Below are positions 48,251 to 60,834 of a DNA stretch of 64,000 nt, one piece after another. The stretch spans positions 27,431,851-27,495,850 of the forward strand of contig NC_079877.1 of assembly GCF_029227915.1 (NCBI RefSeq), given 5' to 3'. A program made the translations under genes and the position numbers. The stretch's first letter is position 1, and each line of letters opens with the position of its first letter. Origin of the DNA: Hydractinia symbiolongicarpus. Its lineage: Eukaryota; Cnidaria; Hydrozoa; Anthoathecata; Hydractiniidae. Under the pieces are notes generated by a model, which was given only the letters and a program-made list of their open reading frames with translations, was not told where the DNA came from and searched no databases.

Positions 48251-48256
48251 TTTATT
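48251..48256 (-). terminator. INTS4: Putative INTS4 polyadenylation signal
   Basis: tttatt on the plus strand reads aataaa on the minus strand, about 290 bases beyond the INTS4 stop at 48542. It is plausible by distance only, and other AT-rich candidates exist further on. Confidence 0.35.
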
Positions 48257-48541
48257 ACCAGCTTAACAGATAACTTTGAGGTTAAGCTGTAAAATTGCCA
48301 GAGTTCTACTATAAGTTCTGCAAATGTTCCATTTCCGACCAGATGACATGCAACGTTTCAGCTTTAGCAAATGTTGTGTAACTCTTACGTACTATGCACT
48401 CAAAATACACCGGAAGTATTACGACATCGCGTCAACAGAACACATCGGGTCTCATAACGGCATTCTTAGCAAACTATTGCTATTTTTGGAAACAAAGATC
48501 AGCTTTTTCCGAAAGATTCAGCAACTCTATTGTTCGTAGCT

Positions 48542-51500
48542 TCATCTCCCTATCGCTTTGGGTTGGATGTACACTTTCACAGTTTCACTCAGATCTAAAT
48601 AACCTTGGTGAGATGTGGTAAAATTTTCAGCGCAGCGAATAATTCTGTCAATGCCGGTCACAGCATATTCGTTACTACTATTCAGCTCCTCCTTGATGTC
48701 AGTCGGATGAGCTTGCACCACTGTTAGTTTTACATGACACGGTTCTATAGAAAAGAGAGAGAAAGAGTTCACTTACGGTATCAGCTGCTGAACAGATTTT
48801 CACATGAAAAAAAATTGTACAACTAGTCTATAGTAGAGTGGATGACAAGTTGAAAGAGATCACTACGCTTGTTCAATGTCTCTGCTAGGACGTACCATTG
48901 ATATTACTCGCCATCACCTCCTACTTTTCTATTGATAGATCAGAAAACTCCAATTTCTCATGGTGGGAGCTTAAAAAAGGGGGTACGTGGCCACATAGAT
49001 TTAAATTTAGAATTTTCAGATTCTAAGAGAATTTAGGGGGTTTCGGGGTCAAATTTTAGAAAAAAACGTGTAAAAAATGTCCCATACTTTAGGAGAACTT
49101 GTCAAAATTATAGGATGAAGTCTTCCTTTTTTTATCAATTTATCAACTACGATTTTTATTTCAAATTCCAGTCACTATGTAAGTAATTCATCAGTCCTGA
49201 TGCAAAATACACATATGCTCAATTTTTGTCACATAAAACCTAATAACAAAGAGTTACTATTAACGACCATAAACAATCTTAGGAGGAATCAATTTTTAGG
49301 GTACAAACTTTGGTTATTTAAAAAATTTTAGAACTGTTTTTTTAAATTTATTTTAAAGGTTTTAGGTGTGAACACCCCGCAGTGGGTGCCAACTGGTATT
49401 CAGTTTGATAACATTGACACGTCTTACGTCCGAAGGTATATATATAAAGGCTTCAAAATTTCCAACATAAAAAATCTCAATAAACGCGCCAATTTTTTAC
49501 CTGTCCAAGTTTGATGACTCAAAAACACCTTACAAACCAGACGACGCTTCAATGTGTTGATACTTTTAAAATCTGAGAGATTAGGCTTATGTAAATGGAC
49601 CTTTAAATCAGGATATATCAGCTATAACAATAAAAAGATCGAGTCAACATAAAGAAATTCCATACTACTCGTATAAAACCAATAATATAAATTAACTGCT
49701 CGTTGAACATGGGTATGTAGTGTGGTGTTATGGCAGCCAATGGTCTCTTTTTAGAAATAGCTACGAAAACACTGGGATCTGAACAATGTGTTACCTAATC
49801 TAAAGGTCTTACATTTTCATATCATGATGGGGACTCCTTAGTCATAATATCTGCCACTTTAGTTTGAAAACCAATTCGTTAGACAAACTTCTGCTCCCAA
49901 AAGACTTAACACCCACCCTATTTAAAGTTGGTTGCGAAAAAAACCGCCATTGACGGTAGGGTAAAAAATAAAATAAAATTACGGGGTAAAGACAGACCAC
50001 CCATAGACAGACCATTCAGAGCGGAAAACATTAATGATAGCAAATCAGGAAATGAAAAATACTTTGCGCAAGGCATTTACGTCATAAAGTGAAAAAACAT
50101 CGTTAAAGAAACAACACCTCTCATGGAGATACTGATTATGATGAGGATAAAAAAGCAAGCCTACCTTGATGTAAACATTCGCCAAGTCTTGAACATTTTC
50201 CAACGATGCGACGACGTCCACGCTCAGTATCAAACCTGCACTGAATCTCAACGGATTGTCAACGTTGTGCTTCGGCTCAATCACCCTAACAGTGGCTTGA
50301 CGTAATCTATTCTCAATTTTTATATCGATAGGGTAAGTGAGAAAAAACTGCTGCAAAACAGTCACAAGTGTCGAAACAGCCGACAAGTTTTCTTCCACCG
50401 ACTCTTGAAGTTTAAAAATATCGGCAAGTCGGTTGTTTTTAAAAGTTGCTGACGTGGCGTTCACATGCTCTTTAAATTTGTACAGTCGTTGCAGGAAGAT
50501 TTCCCACAACTTCAAATCGATAATTCGGTTCTGCTGCAATTTACTAGCGGTGCGCAACTCGAGAAGAACGGATAAACTGTGTGCCAGGATGCGAAGCTAA
50601 AAAACAAAACGTTCTGCAATCTAATCATGTTTGATTAGAAATTTTTAAAGGGAGATGCTTGGTTCACATTCAAGCCCAATACTCCTCGACATTGCTGGGG
50701 TAAATCAGCTTTATACTATAAATGGTCAAACTAAACCAAGCTAATTTCTAGCGTTCGAAGAACAAAACTGTTTTTTACCCTAACAGAATTCTGGCAGATG
50801 TTTGAAGTAATTCTAAGGCTGTTTAAACTATTCAAAAAACTGTATCTGTTCTGAAAATATTCGCAGACTTGTAAACAACTTTTTAGCTCTGTAAATATCC
50901 ATCCAGCATCATTTTATACCTCGGGATCCCTTTAAAATAAAGTTGCACCTGGCGTCGATTGCATTTCGATAGAAGTGTGCAGGGCGGTAATTCTAGAAAA
51001 GTGGGACACAGGAGGGGCTTTATTTCTGACCAGGGTTGATATAAAAAAGGCGTATTGAAATAAAAAGGGCGTTAATATACAAATTCTTAATATTTATTTC
51101 TTATGTGGAAAACAGCTAGTTTGGAATGACGCAATTACGCTGATATAAAGAAGTAAAAGTATAAAAGAAGTTTTTTGGGGGCTGGCAAAGTAAAATAAAA
51201 ACCTACCGCCTTGACAGTGAAGAGGTTTTCCGTGCTCAGCCCCGAGAATATGAATTCCAGTTTATACGACAACTTTAACAAATCGTTCACGTCATTTTGT
51301 AACGAACTGCACTCATTGGTTGCCAACGCGGCAGGTATCGACCATGCTCTGTCGGTTCTGCATTTTCTTAACAACTGCTGGCACTGCAGAAAAATTGAAA
51401 AGAATTCGGCAGCCGGTGCAAATGCTTGGTGCATTTTCTTCAAGTGTTGCAAGTCGCTGATACACGTTTTTAAAAGTTTGTTTACATTAGGTAAGTTGGT

Positions 51501-51568
51501 GTCGAGAATAGAGTAAATTTTCTTAACAGTTGCGAGGAAGAAACCGTTCACAATAGTGTAACCAGAGC
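48542..51568 (-). CDS. INTS4: INTS4 exons 8-11: C-terminal region
   Basis: Residues about 615 to 986. Exon 8 (51568-51207) is helical, with a YKLEFIFSGLSTEN motif matching human YKMEFMYSGVENK. Exon 9 (50596-50165) holds ATVRVIEPKHNVDNPLRFSA, the start of the C-terminal beta-rich domain. Exon 10 (49621-49501) has LIYPDLKVHLHKPNLSDFK, like human VLYPDGQAQMIHPKPADFR, and ends LSHQTWT. Exon 11 (48744-48542) begins EPCHVKLTV and finishes VKVYIQPKAIGR-stop. This C-terminal domain contacts INTS9/INTS11 in the human complex; applying that here is inference. Confidence 0.92.
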
Positions 51569-54500
51569 CTAAAAAAATATACCGATAGGGAAATGATTAA
51601 TGACATTTAGGAGAATTTAGGACGATTTTAGCTGGTTTTTTAAGGAAATTTTCCCGATTAACAGGGAATTTAAAAGAGTGAAAGTGTAACTAGAATAACA
51701 AGAATCGAGGATGTCAAAGGAATGGAACATTTGAAAGACAAATTGGATCCAGCAGATTTCCATTATAAAATGTTTGCCAAAGGGACACTTTTAGAAGTTT
51801 TTATAAAACATCAGGAAGTTTTAGGATTTTTAGGACTATTTAGGCTTTTAATCTTTTATGAATTTATTATGAAAAAGTAGTGATCTGTTTTCGTTTAGCA
51901 GATTAATGTGTATAAGAAACTGCTAAAAAAGGTTAGGCGGAAGAAAAACAATTATTCGTCGACCGTTTTTTGTTTCTTTGAAATGACAAATCACATCCAG
52001 GTAGTTGACGACACCCAAAAATCAAATCAGCAACGAGATTCGAGGTTGCTAGCATACTATATTTTTTTTCTTTAAAAATATCTGAAAAAATATAATGAAT
52101 GCACAAAACTTTCGAAAAATAGTTTTCAAATTTTACTTCAGCGAAAATTCCGACTGTTTAGTGAAATTCGTCGTCAATTATTATTTTTGTCAAAGATAAT
52201 ATTTCTTTAGTCCTAATTTTCACTACGCTAATTTTTGTTAATTTTCGGATTTTGAAAAAAGAAGTCGTGTCGACGCACGACATTTTTGTGTACATAAAAC
52301 TTTAAAATACGGCGTTTTAATTTTGCATGCAATAATAATAAAAAACAACACATGATTCCAGAATAATTTTTCAAGTCCACTTGCGGCAACGCAAGACGGT
52401 GCAAAAAGTTTGTGTTCGACCCAAAATTAATGCTACATCTGCGGTAAACCGAAAGTGAGTATGCCTCATTCAGCAGTACTTGAATGTTAGAATATACAGA
52501 AGAACTTTTTTTTAATGCAAATTTAGCTTTAACTGGCAGCCCGAAAATTTTGATTAAAGAGTATTTTGACTGCTCAAGTGATTTTAATCTAAAGCGTTCA
52601 ACAAATAAGGGGAAAAATCGCCAGTGGAAAACCGGCTTTAATTAGAGCGTAAAAGTTGTTCAAATAATCAAGGAAAAAACCTGCAGTGGAAAACCATCTT
52701 TAATTAGAAAAATCGCCAGCGGAAAAGTGTAAAAGCTGTATAAATAATGGATGAAAAAATGGCCACTGAAAAACCAGCTTTAATTACAGTGTACAAAAAT
52801 AATGCAAGCTCCAAACAAACCTGTACTTGTTGAGACACGTTTTGTGGCCTGCATGTGTGGTAGTTCTGGTACAAATTGAGGTAAAGTATCCCTCAAGTAA
52901 TCGTAATGTTTCGACAGATACTGTGGTAGTAGTGATCGTAGAGACGGTAGTTGGACTGTTGCGTTACAGATGAGAGTCGTAACTGCGATATGTACAGGAT
53001 CATCTATGTTTGGTTCAGGTACTGCGTAATACGGATGCGTCACAAGAAGTTCGGGAACTAGGGACGACACGAAAAACGGGTGGCGCAAACCGAGTTCTTT
53101 CATGCAACTAAAAATAATCGGATACCGTCCAGATTAGTTTCATATAAACATTGTATAACATGAGAGTGACGTTATTTATTAACCAATAGCACAGTGGATG
53201 GTCTAGTTAAAGATAATTTTAGGGATAAACAATGCTCATAGTCATGTGATTCCATGACGAGAATCGCAGCATCATACAAGGAAATGACGAGGGAGAGCAG
53301 AGATGATAAAATCGATACGGAGCTTTATTTAGTCAGCAATTAACCAAAAACAACAGAAGTGTATCCCATTATGAATGTAGCATAATTTCGCATACAGGAT
53401 ATATTTGTGATAAATGAACTTTAAGAAATAAATTGCTAGCTCTAAAGCTCCTACGGTTCGAAAGGTTCGCCAGCTATAACACACACGGTCATCATGGTTT
53501 AAATTACTTTAGAAAGTTACCTGTTCATACAGTAAGTATACCACACATAAACTTAGTTTACGAATAATACTACCTCCATATCGACTCGCAGTCTCTTGGG
53601 TACTTCTTTAGGTTGGCAAGTAACGCTAAAACGGTCGCAAAAAGACATGCTTGCGTAGACAAGGTACAGTGGCCTAGCAAATCCCGTACAGAATCGCGGA
53701 CAACTTGGTTGAAGTCATTTAAGCATTCCAGTATAGTGTCCAACTGGTCTTCTCTCAAATCAACATATTGGTGGATCTTGATTAAGCTATTTATAGAATT
53801 CAAACGGACACTTTCGATCTCGTCGTTAAACATATCAACCAGAAAATCCGTTGACATATAAGCGAATGCAGCATTCTGATTGGCTAACTCGCATAGGGAG
53901 TCAACACCAGCTGTTCGAACCTCCATGAATTCGTCTTCTAACGCTCTCACAAACACACCGCAAGAGCCTGTGTTCATTAACTTGATTTCTTCCTTTTCTA
54001 GTTCATTTTGGCTGGGATTGTTATCTCCCCATGTTTTCCCTGTGCTCCACTGACCACCCCCACCACCGTCCTCTCCACGAAAACGTTCCAGTTGGCGCTG
54101 GTTGAAACTCTTCGTTTTCTATAAAGACGAACTTGTATTATATTTCACAATATAATTGTATCTAATACGCAATAAATAAAGTGTGAAACAAGAGCAATGC
54201 AAGAAATATGCAAGTAATGGTCGTGGATCGACATCTTTTACATTTTTTTATAATAGCTTATAACAAAACGTGTTGCTTCATTTATGCGTATATAAGTTTC
54301 TCGTAGAAATCTTAATCTGCTGCTACTTAACCCCTATTTGGTATGGGAGATTTAGGCCCTGACAGTATAGGGGGAGGGGTGATACAGGGCCCACTGTCCA
54401 TAAATTATGTGACAAAAAAATGGATTTTTTTGTGTGACCTCGTCAGCAAGTTTAAAATATGAAAAAATACCATTATACCTATCAAAATCACGTTTGACAT

Positions 54501-57500
54501 GTTTCAGGAATATTAAAAAAACTCAGCTAAAAATTTTCATTTAAAATCGTACTGAAACTCTCATGTACATTATGAACATTAGATCGGAATACACAGAACT
54601 TTCCATTTTAGATTTTTTATGGCGGTTTTGACCAAATAGGGTTAAAAAAATATAATATTAAAATTAGAATTTGCCATTGGCACTTTATTGCCCCATCACC
54701 TACCCCTTCTGATACTAAATAAAGGGTTAAAAATTGCTAACCCAATGAAACAGCCACCCTCGATTGCAACGTTTGATTTAAGAAAGGAAGACGTTATAGA
54801 AAACAATCGATTGAGTTACCTTTCCTTTCGACATGAGCTTCTTGTCAAGTGTTTGTTCTAAAACATGAAAACTAACATCGTGTAAAGAGCCCAGCAAGCC
54901 AACAGCTTCTGCGCGAACATTCATGGAGCTATCGTTCACCATGTTGCAGATCTTGATAAATGCATCATCAAGTAGCCGAATGTCTTCATCGTCTGCGTAG
55001 GGATGTGGAATCATCCTGAAAAACAACAACATTTTTTAGATCTGTGGATTTACAATGTATTGCTACATAATTTTATGTGTAGTTTAATCAGTGAGATTAA
55101 GAGTTATCTAATTCATTAATTAAGTTCTAATTCAGTTTGTTTTGATGACTTTAGTTTGTGAGCTTTTCTGCTTAGGGTTAATTTCCAAAAACAGGTTTAA
55201 AGATATTAAAAACATAATCATCATCACACAACTATAACAGGAACATTGTAAAGAATGTACAAACTTTAAACGGAGTAGACAATGATACTTCATAAAAAAA
55301 TATTAGGTTGGGTATATAATATATAGAATATAGGCTGGATACTTATTTTTATTGAAAGATTTTGGTGTAAACCCGGCGTGCATAGATAATTCAGGCACTT
55401 TTGCACATTCAATAACTGGCGCCCTTTCTGCAAATGTCTATCCTATGTCTACAGTACACGGAGCTTATCAAGGTGTCCATAAATTTAACCCCGAAATTTT
55501 AGATTATAGGAGAATTTAGAACGATTTTGAGTCACATTTTAAGAGAAAACGCTTAAAAAATGTGTAAAACTATTCCACATATATTGCGAGATTTTACCAA
55601 AATTTCAAGAGAAAATAAATAGTTACTAAATCAAGTTATAAGTTAAACGTATGCTCAATTTTTTATCACATAAAACGCAGAACAAAATGGGAAAAATGAA
55701 GTCATCATAAACAATTTTAGAAGATTTAAGGAGAAATTAAAATTTTAGGTCATTTAAGAGATTTTAGGAAGGCCTTTATTATGTCAGGTTATGTAGGAGG
55801 TATAGGCACTCCTCTTATTAGCATCTTTGTAATGCTTCTTAATGGTGAGGCACTTAACCAATTGCATTTTTGGTGAGAACCTGGTTTATAAGTGGGTGCC
55901 TCTGCACACTCTAAAACAACACTTGAGCGTATGAATAAGAAGCATTTTGCCAAGTTAGAACTATACACACACACTATAACTCATCGTGAATTCTAAAGGC
56001 CATAAGCATTACCTCTCTGGAAAGATGTTGCTAAATACCCAAACTAACTTCACAGCTGCCAGCCGCACATTTTCAAAATCATCATTTAATGCATCACAGA
56101 CTTTACCATACACACTCATCTCTAATGCTCGGTTTCTTTGATGAAGTGTCAACTGAATTAAATAATTTATTATATATCAGAAAATTTTGCGATTTAAAAA
56201 AATGCATTTTGCGAGAATTGATTTTTTTGTAATTAAAAGTAATAAAACGTGCAATTTCTGAGTTGAAAATTCTCCTTAAAGACATCACATTACATCAGAA
56301 CGATCAGTTATAGAACTGGAGAATATTGCAGAATATTCATTTTTCGAGATTCAAATTATTTATAAAATTTTGCAATTCAAAACTTTAAAAGTTTTGCAGA
56401 ATTTATTTTCTTGGTTTGTAAAAAAAAGATATTGTGTGGAGTCAGGTATTTTAGAAAAAAACATGAAAATTCCTGACAATCAGGTATATCGTATATGATG
56501 TTATGTAAAAGTTTACATAAAGTTTTGCATTAAATTGGTTTTTCATGAAAAGCATGGCTGGTAATGAAGTTTAAAAAGTTAAACTGAGAGAGGCTATTAC
56601 AGTATTATATAAAAAACACTAAAAGATAAATAACAATTACCAAGGATTGGTATACAGCAGTGCGCACTCGTGGATCTTGATCTGATGAAAATTCATTATA
56701 CAATTCCATCACGTCAACAACACGTCCACTGGAAATTTTAATTGGCTCATTTGGACAAATCCGACCAATGAGGAGAAGACATGCACACCGGACATCCTGA
56801 TGACTATCGTCCAACCGCTAAAAAGAAGTATGGATTGACTTGTGTTTTCTCCTTACACGTAAACTTTGCAGGAAATATAGTTCACAACTGTTGGAAAGAC
56901 ATTTTGCTGCTATTGTTATTGGAGTGTGCAACATAAGGACTTCGAAGGCCTATTGCTTATCAAAATGTTAATAGTCAAATGCTTTATAGATAGGCACATA
57001 CAATAATGGCCAATTTCTTTAAACACATAGAGTTGTTCACATAAAAAATTTAAATTTATATGTTTATTTAATCATACCTTAACAGAAGCTTTTAGCACTT
57101 TTTGCACAATGTCAGCTTTTAACGATATCAAAGTTATGGTTAGCGATAAAGTTTTAAAGATCTGGGTAATCACCACATGATTTCCTAAAGCAACAGAGAA
57201 ACAAAAAATCATTTTTGCCCTCAAACTGTCGTTTTTTAAAGCATACACGGCATAAAACAAGTAAGATCATTTATACATTCATAATTATATTGTAAAAGAT
57301 CTAATGCCAAATCCGTGACTATAATAATTTGTCAAGATAAACTAACCCTAAACAAACTAAAAGAACTGCTAAAACGACAAATACAAGATATAATATAGAA
57401 TGGCATCAAAGTATTAGCCAAGCTTGACAGGGCAAAATGTGTCATGTCTGGAAGTAGCAGATTTTATATGAATTCTAGCACAGGTTATAGAAATTTACAA

Positions 57501-58617
57501 GATAAAAGAGAAAATTCAAAGCAGAGTATAAAAAGCATGTTTTAAAAAAAATTATATGGAAAGTATTATGTACAATCGAAACAAAAGGATAGTTCACTAG
57601 CAGTTAACCGAAAATATTTTTGGGAATACAATGTTTGTGTCTGAAGCTATTGCAATTCAGCATATTAAGCGTCAGAAAATATATGCCATCAGTATTTCCA
57701 ACTTATTACTAGAACACCGCTGCAGTTTTGTAACTCAATTCTGCAAAATTTCCAAACATTGTTTTGAGTAAGACAAAACATGTTGGCATACTCGATACTT
57801 TCATTAGCAATTATGTTTCCACACATTTTATAACAACAAATTTTTAGCGGTCTTACTTTACATAACACCTTGTCACAATGTAGTCTTTTAATTAAGCGTA
57901 TATTTAATTTTGTTAGTGAAATACAAGTTTTTTTTGTTTCAGCTAACCACAATTTAAAGCAAAAACAGGAAAGTAATGTCTTTTAAGTAAAGTCCCACAT
58001 TGCACAATTCCTAAATAACTGCTGCCACAAGCTTATATGTATTATAAAAATATGTCGGCAATCATGTTGGTGTTGACAAGAATTACAAAGCTGTGTTTTG
58101 GAAAAGTGCAGTAACTATGTTTGAAGGCAATATTGCCTACTCTTATAAATTATGGGGAAATGCAGATTGCCTTTATGTGGGAATACTGCAAAATATAGTT
58201 AATCAATATAATATAATATAAAATACCTTCTTTATGCAGGGAATCCAGTATTTCTTCAACAATAAGCAACTTGTTCGCACCAGGGATACGACAAACTTCT
58301 CCCATTAACTCCACAGCTTTTGCTCTCAAAGCATGATCACTTTCCTTTTTAGCTAATTCCTTGAATAAGCGCATAAGTTGCTCACATTCTTCAGGAGTTA
58401 CTTGAGTTAATCGTAATTGTCGAAAAAACATCAATAAATACTTTAGTTTCTCTTTTGCATTTTTTGATTCGTAGATATCTATAGTTAGCTTTTGAATAAT
58501 AGTTTGGTGCTTTATTCGTAACTTCAATGGAGGAGCTGCAAAATGTGACGGCAATGCTTCCACAACAGTCGAAGTCCCTGTCAGCATGTCAGTGGTTGCA
58601 CTTCTTTTTGTCCCCAT
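48542..58617 (-). CDS. INTS4: Integrator complex subunit 4, complete gene, 11 coding exons
   Basis: INTS4 is the HEAT-repeat scaffold that holds the INTS9-INTS11 endonuclease in the nuclear Integrator complex, which cleaves snRNA 3' ends and attenuates promoter-proximal Pol II. Exons (5' to 3'): 58617-58227, 57184-57078, 56817-56641, 56152-56013, 55015-54820, 54118-53574, 53107-52821, 51568-51207, 50596-50165, 49621-49501 and 48744-48542. All borders read GT/AG in the minus direction with matching phases, giving 986 residues, close to human INTS4 (963). Diagnostic matches include SSDQDPRVRTA, LDDAFIKICNMV, LEQTLDKKLMS, LVDMFNDEIESVRLNSI, LREDQLDTILECL, DNPLRFSAGL and the C-terminal VKVYIQPKA. 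The small exon 49621-49501 was found by frame and similarity. Confidence 0.95.
49001..49347. repeat. Dispersed repeat family C, copy 1
   Basis: T/A-rich block with gagaatttagggg near its start, then atgctcaatttttgtcacat, ataaacaatcttaggag and an end in tttaaaaaattttag. The copy at 55484-55772 has the same motifs in the same order and direction. It lies in INTS4 intron 10. Confidence 0.65.
51600..51850. repeat. Dispersed repeat family C, partial copy
   Basis: Contains taggagaatttaggacgatt and later gttttaggatttttaggact. The first motif matches the copy at 55484-55772 (taggagaatttagaacgatt) and the tail style matches both. The middle differs, so this is a diverged or composite copy. It lies in INTS4 intron 7, next to exon 8. 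Confidence 0.5.
52571..52803. repeat. Imperfect tandem repeat of about 62 bases beside INTS4 exon 7
   Basis: Units combine a gtgtaaaagctgt- or gcgtaaaagttgt-type block, an aaataat block and gccagtggaaaaccggcttt followed by aatta. Copies start near 52574, 52645 and 52726; an incomplete one near 52707 has only the ccagcggaaaa part, and the last fades at about 52803, less than 20 bases from the exon 7 donor at 52820. Confidence 0.75.
52821..58617 (-). CDS. INTS4: INTS4 exons 1-7: N-terminal HEAT-repeat region
   Basis: Residues 1 to about 614. Start Met at 58617 opens with GTKRSATTDM; the initiator is the only Met before the conserved region that leaves a sensible N-terminus. HEAT-type helical pairs recur: ALRAKAVELMGEVC, DVRCACLLLIGRIC, NVRLAAVKLVWVFS, NVRAEAVGLLGSLH, EVRTAGVDSLCELA and SVRLNSINSLIKIH. 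Exon 6 (54118-53574) includes a glycine run (GGGGG) in the linker after LDKKLMSKGK, where the human protein has a charged stretch, and the conserved TWGDNNP (human KWGDDAP). Exon 7 carries the EPNIDDPVHIAV and HYDYLRDTL motifs. Confidence 0.93.
55484..55772. repeat. Dispersed repeat family C, copy 2
   Basis: Starts near ccataaatttaaccccgaaa, has taggagaatttagaacgatt, then atgctcaattttttatcaca and ataaacaattttagaagatt, ending gagattttagg. It parallels 49001-49347 in order and direction. It lies in INTS4 intron 4. Confidence 0.65.
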
Positions 58618-59976
58618 AATTGTATGTATCTATCTAAAAATATAGGGTGTACTGTGTGAAATGTCAAGTATACAAAGCAAAACTAGATCCCAATTCATCA
58701 AGAGTGATTCATTTCCAGATAGATGAAAGACAAAAAATATGGCAGACATAGAAAATACAAGACCACAGCATTAAAAACAAAGCAGAATTGTGTTAATATT
58801 ATTACCCCAGCCCTCAAAAAAGCATTGGCAACTTGGCTATTGCCATCACAATTGATGACAGGGTTTCAGGTCAGTCTTAAATCTCAAAGTCTTAAAATTC
58901 AACTGTATTTTGATATAATGTAGACAAGAAGTGCTTCATGCTGCAAAAATCGTGTTTAAGGTTACTATAAAGGAAAGAACTCACTTGATGAGTAGTCTCA
59001 GAAAAACCCTTATAATTTATCAATACTTTTATATTATTATTTTTTTTTTCTCAACGCTAGATGAAAGAATTATTTGATGGTGTTATTTTTGTGAGATGTT
59101 AATTTTCCAAAAAGAAAATACAATGAAATAAACACACACCTTTTTTTCCACTGTACATTTTAAAATGGCTTCTTTTTCCGAATGTGTGGTCCCACACTTC
59201 TTGTTTTTGCACCATTACATTCAGAATAAATTAAATTCATTAAAAAAAATGCATATTTTTTTTTTCTGTTGTAATACTTCGCTAACCAGTAAATTATACA
59301 AGAAAATCCGAGAACCTTTTGTGCATAATTTATTCAGCTTTCCATTACCGAAAATTTCAATGAGTCTATAGGAAGCTTTCGGAAAAAGAGACCACAAACA
59401 TAAAGGCATGCATGCAAAAATTTACTACAAGATATTTGTTTTTAAAGATTTTCATAGGTGTTATAAAAATGTGTGAACTGAGTACGTGGAAAGATGATGA
59501 TGCTTTTTTTTTCTTCATGCTAAATATGCGTGCACACCTTTAGAATTATTAATTGACAGAAGTCAGGTTACAAGAGACAGTTCATATGCATACTTCTTAA
59601 CTTTGATTTTTATGATTTTTTATATGACAACATTTATATATATATATATCGATGGTGAAATTAAACTATCTAAAATATATAAAAAATGCATATTTTTATA
59701 CGGGAGTTCCATATCATGCATAATGTTTACAAAAAATGTGCTAAACTCATGAACTCTTGAAAAAAGGGATGATTGAAATATTTTCATGGAATATAAAATT
59801 TGTTTTTTACAGTAACCTTAAAGGAAATACTATAAAACCATGAAAAAAATTCAAGAACCAAAACAGTGGTGCACTAAATAGCCTTTGTTACAACAATATA
59901 TGGCAGTGTACAAGACAGTATATCAGGCAGTTCTCAGGAGACGCCAAATTGTATTATCATCCTACTTCATAACAAT

Positions 59977-60052
59977 GCATGTGGAAAAATCCACTAAGGT
60001 ATAGGAGAACGATGAAAGAGAATGATTACTTGAGTTTTGATGACGTCAATTT
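59977..60052. repeat. Dispersed repeat family A, fragment
   Basis: catgtggaaaaatccactaa, then a gap and gagttttgatgacgtcaa, resemble cttggaaaaatccacttagg and attttgatgacgtcag in the copy at 60835, about 90 bases apart in both. Only the 5' third is recognisable. Confidence 0.5.
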
Positions 60053-60834
60053 GCTAAGGAAGAATTTTGCCGAAAGAAATTTTTATGGGACTTATTTTTG
60101 TCATTAAAAACCCTAAATTGATAAAAAATTTCACAACTTGTTTTTGCAGTTCGAAGTTCTCCTCCATGAAACTAAAGTATATGTTCATGCGTTATTAGTA
60201 AGATTTTACGCATTTTCTTTTTTATATTCAAAGTTTGTAACGTATAATTTTCTAAAAATTAATATGCAACATGCCACACTCAAGAATACCTTAAAGAAAA
60301 AAACTTTTGTAGTAATTTACCTTAATTTCAGTGAAACTTATCTCACCCTTGCCAGAACCTTGTCCCAGGGCTTGTTTGCTACGCTTTTTTTTTCATGTTA
60401 ATATCACTCAGCATACAAAAAACCTACCTGTGTCTATACAACTCAGTCAGGGTTTATCTCACAATAAGGTAGAGAGTACTAAGTAGGCATTTTGTATTGC
60501 GTTTAAAATGCCGTTGACCAAGGAGCTTGGAGAGAAAGCTCAAATTGTATTGATCAGTACTCCAATACTTAGCAAAAGTTGCAAAGTATAATAATTTTTT
60601 TTGATAAAAGAAAAGTCTGCATCGTTTTATAGCTAATATTATTTTTGCTTGGAGGTATATAACCTTTAAACACAATTTTTAAACAAGGAAATATATATAT
60701 GCACTCTTTTAATCAACTTTGTAAATCCAATTATATATAGAAGTAAAACATTAGATATTTGTTAATACTTTTTCACCTGCCCTGATTCTGCAATTTCAAT
60801 AAAACTAATGTCTTTTTGAATTTAATTATTTTCT

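Larger units (their letters stand above)
46524..48541. other. Intergenic gap between convergent laminin and INTS4 genes
   Basis: It should contain both 3' untranslated regions. For laminin, the first good poly(A) signal is aataaa at 46813-46818, about 290 bases after the stop. For INTS4 (minus strand), tttatt on the plus strand at 48251-48256 reads as aataaa about 290 bases past its stop. Between them I see no conserved coding sequence; a minus ORF at 47547-47816 has no recognisable domain. Confidence 0.6.

Noticed and set aside
48324-48621. Overlapping plus-strand ORFs opposite the INTS4 last exon
   Set aside because: They are antisense to the conserved INTS4 C-terminus and have no domain of their own.
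57689-57952. 87-codon minus ORF in INTS4 intron 1
   Set aside because: Exons 1 and 2 join in phase without it, and no similarity to INTS4 or another family was seen.
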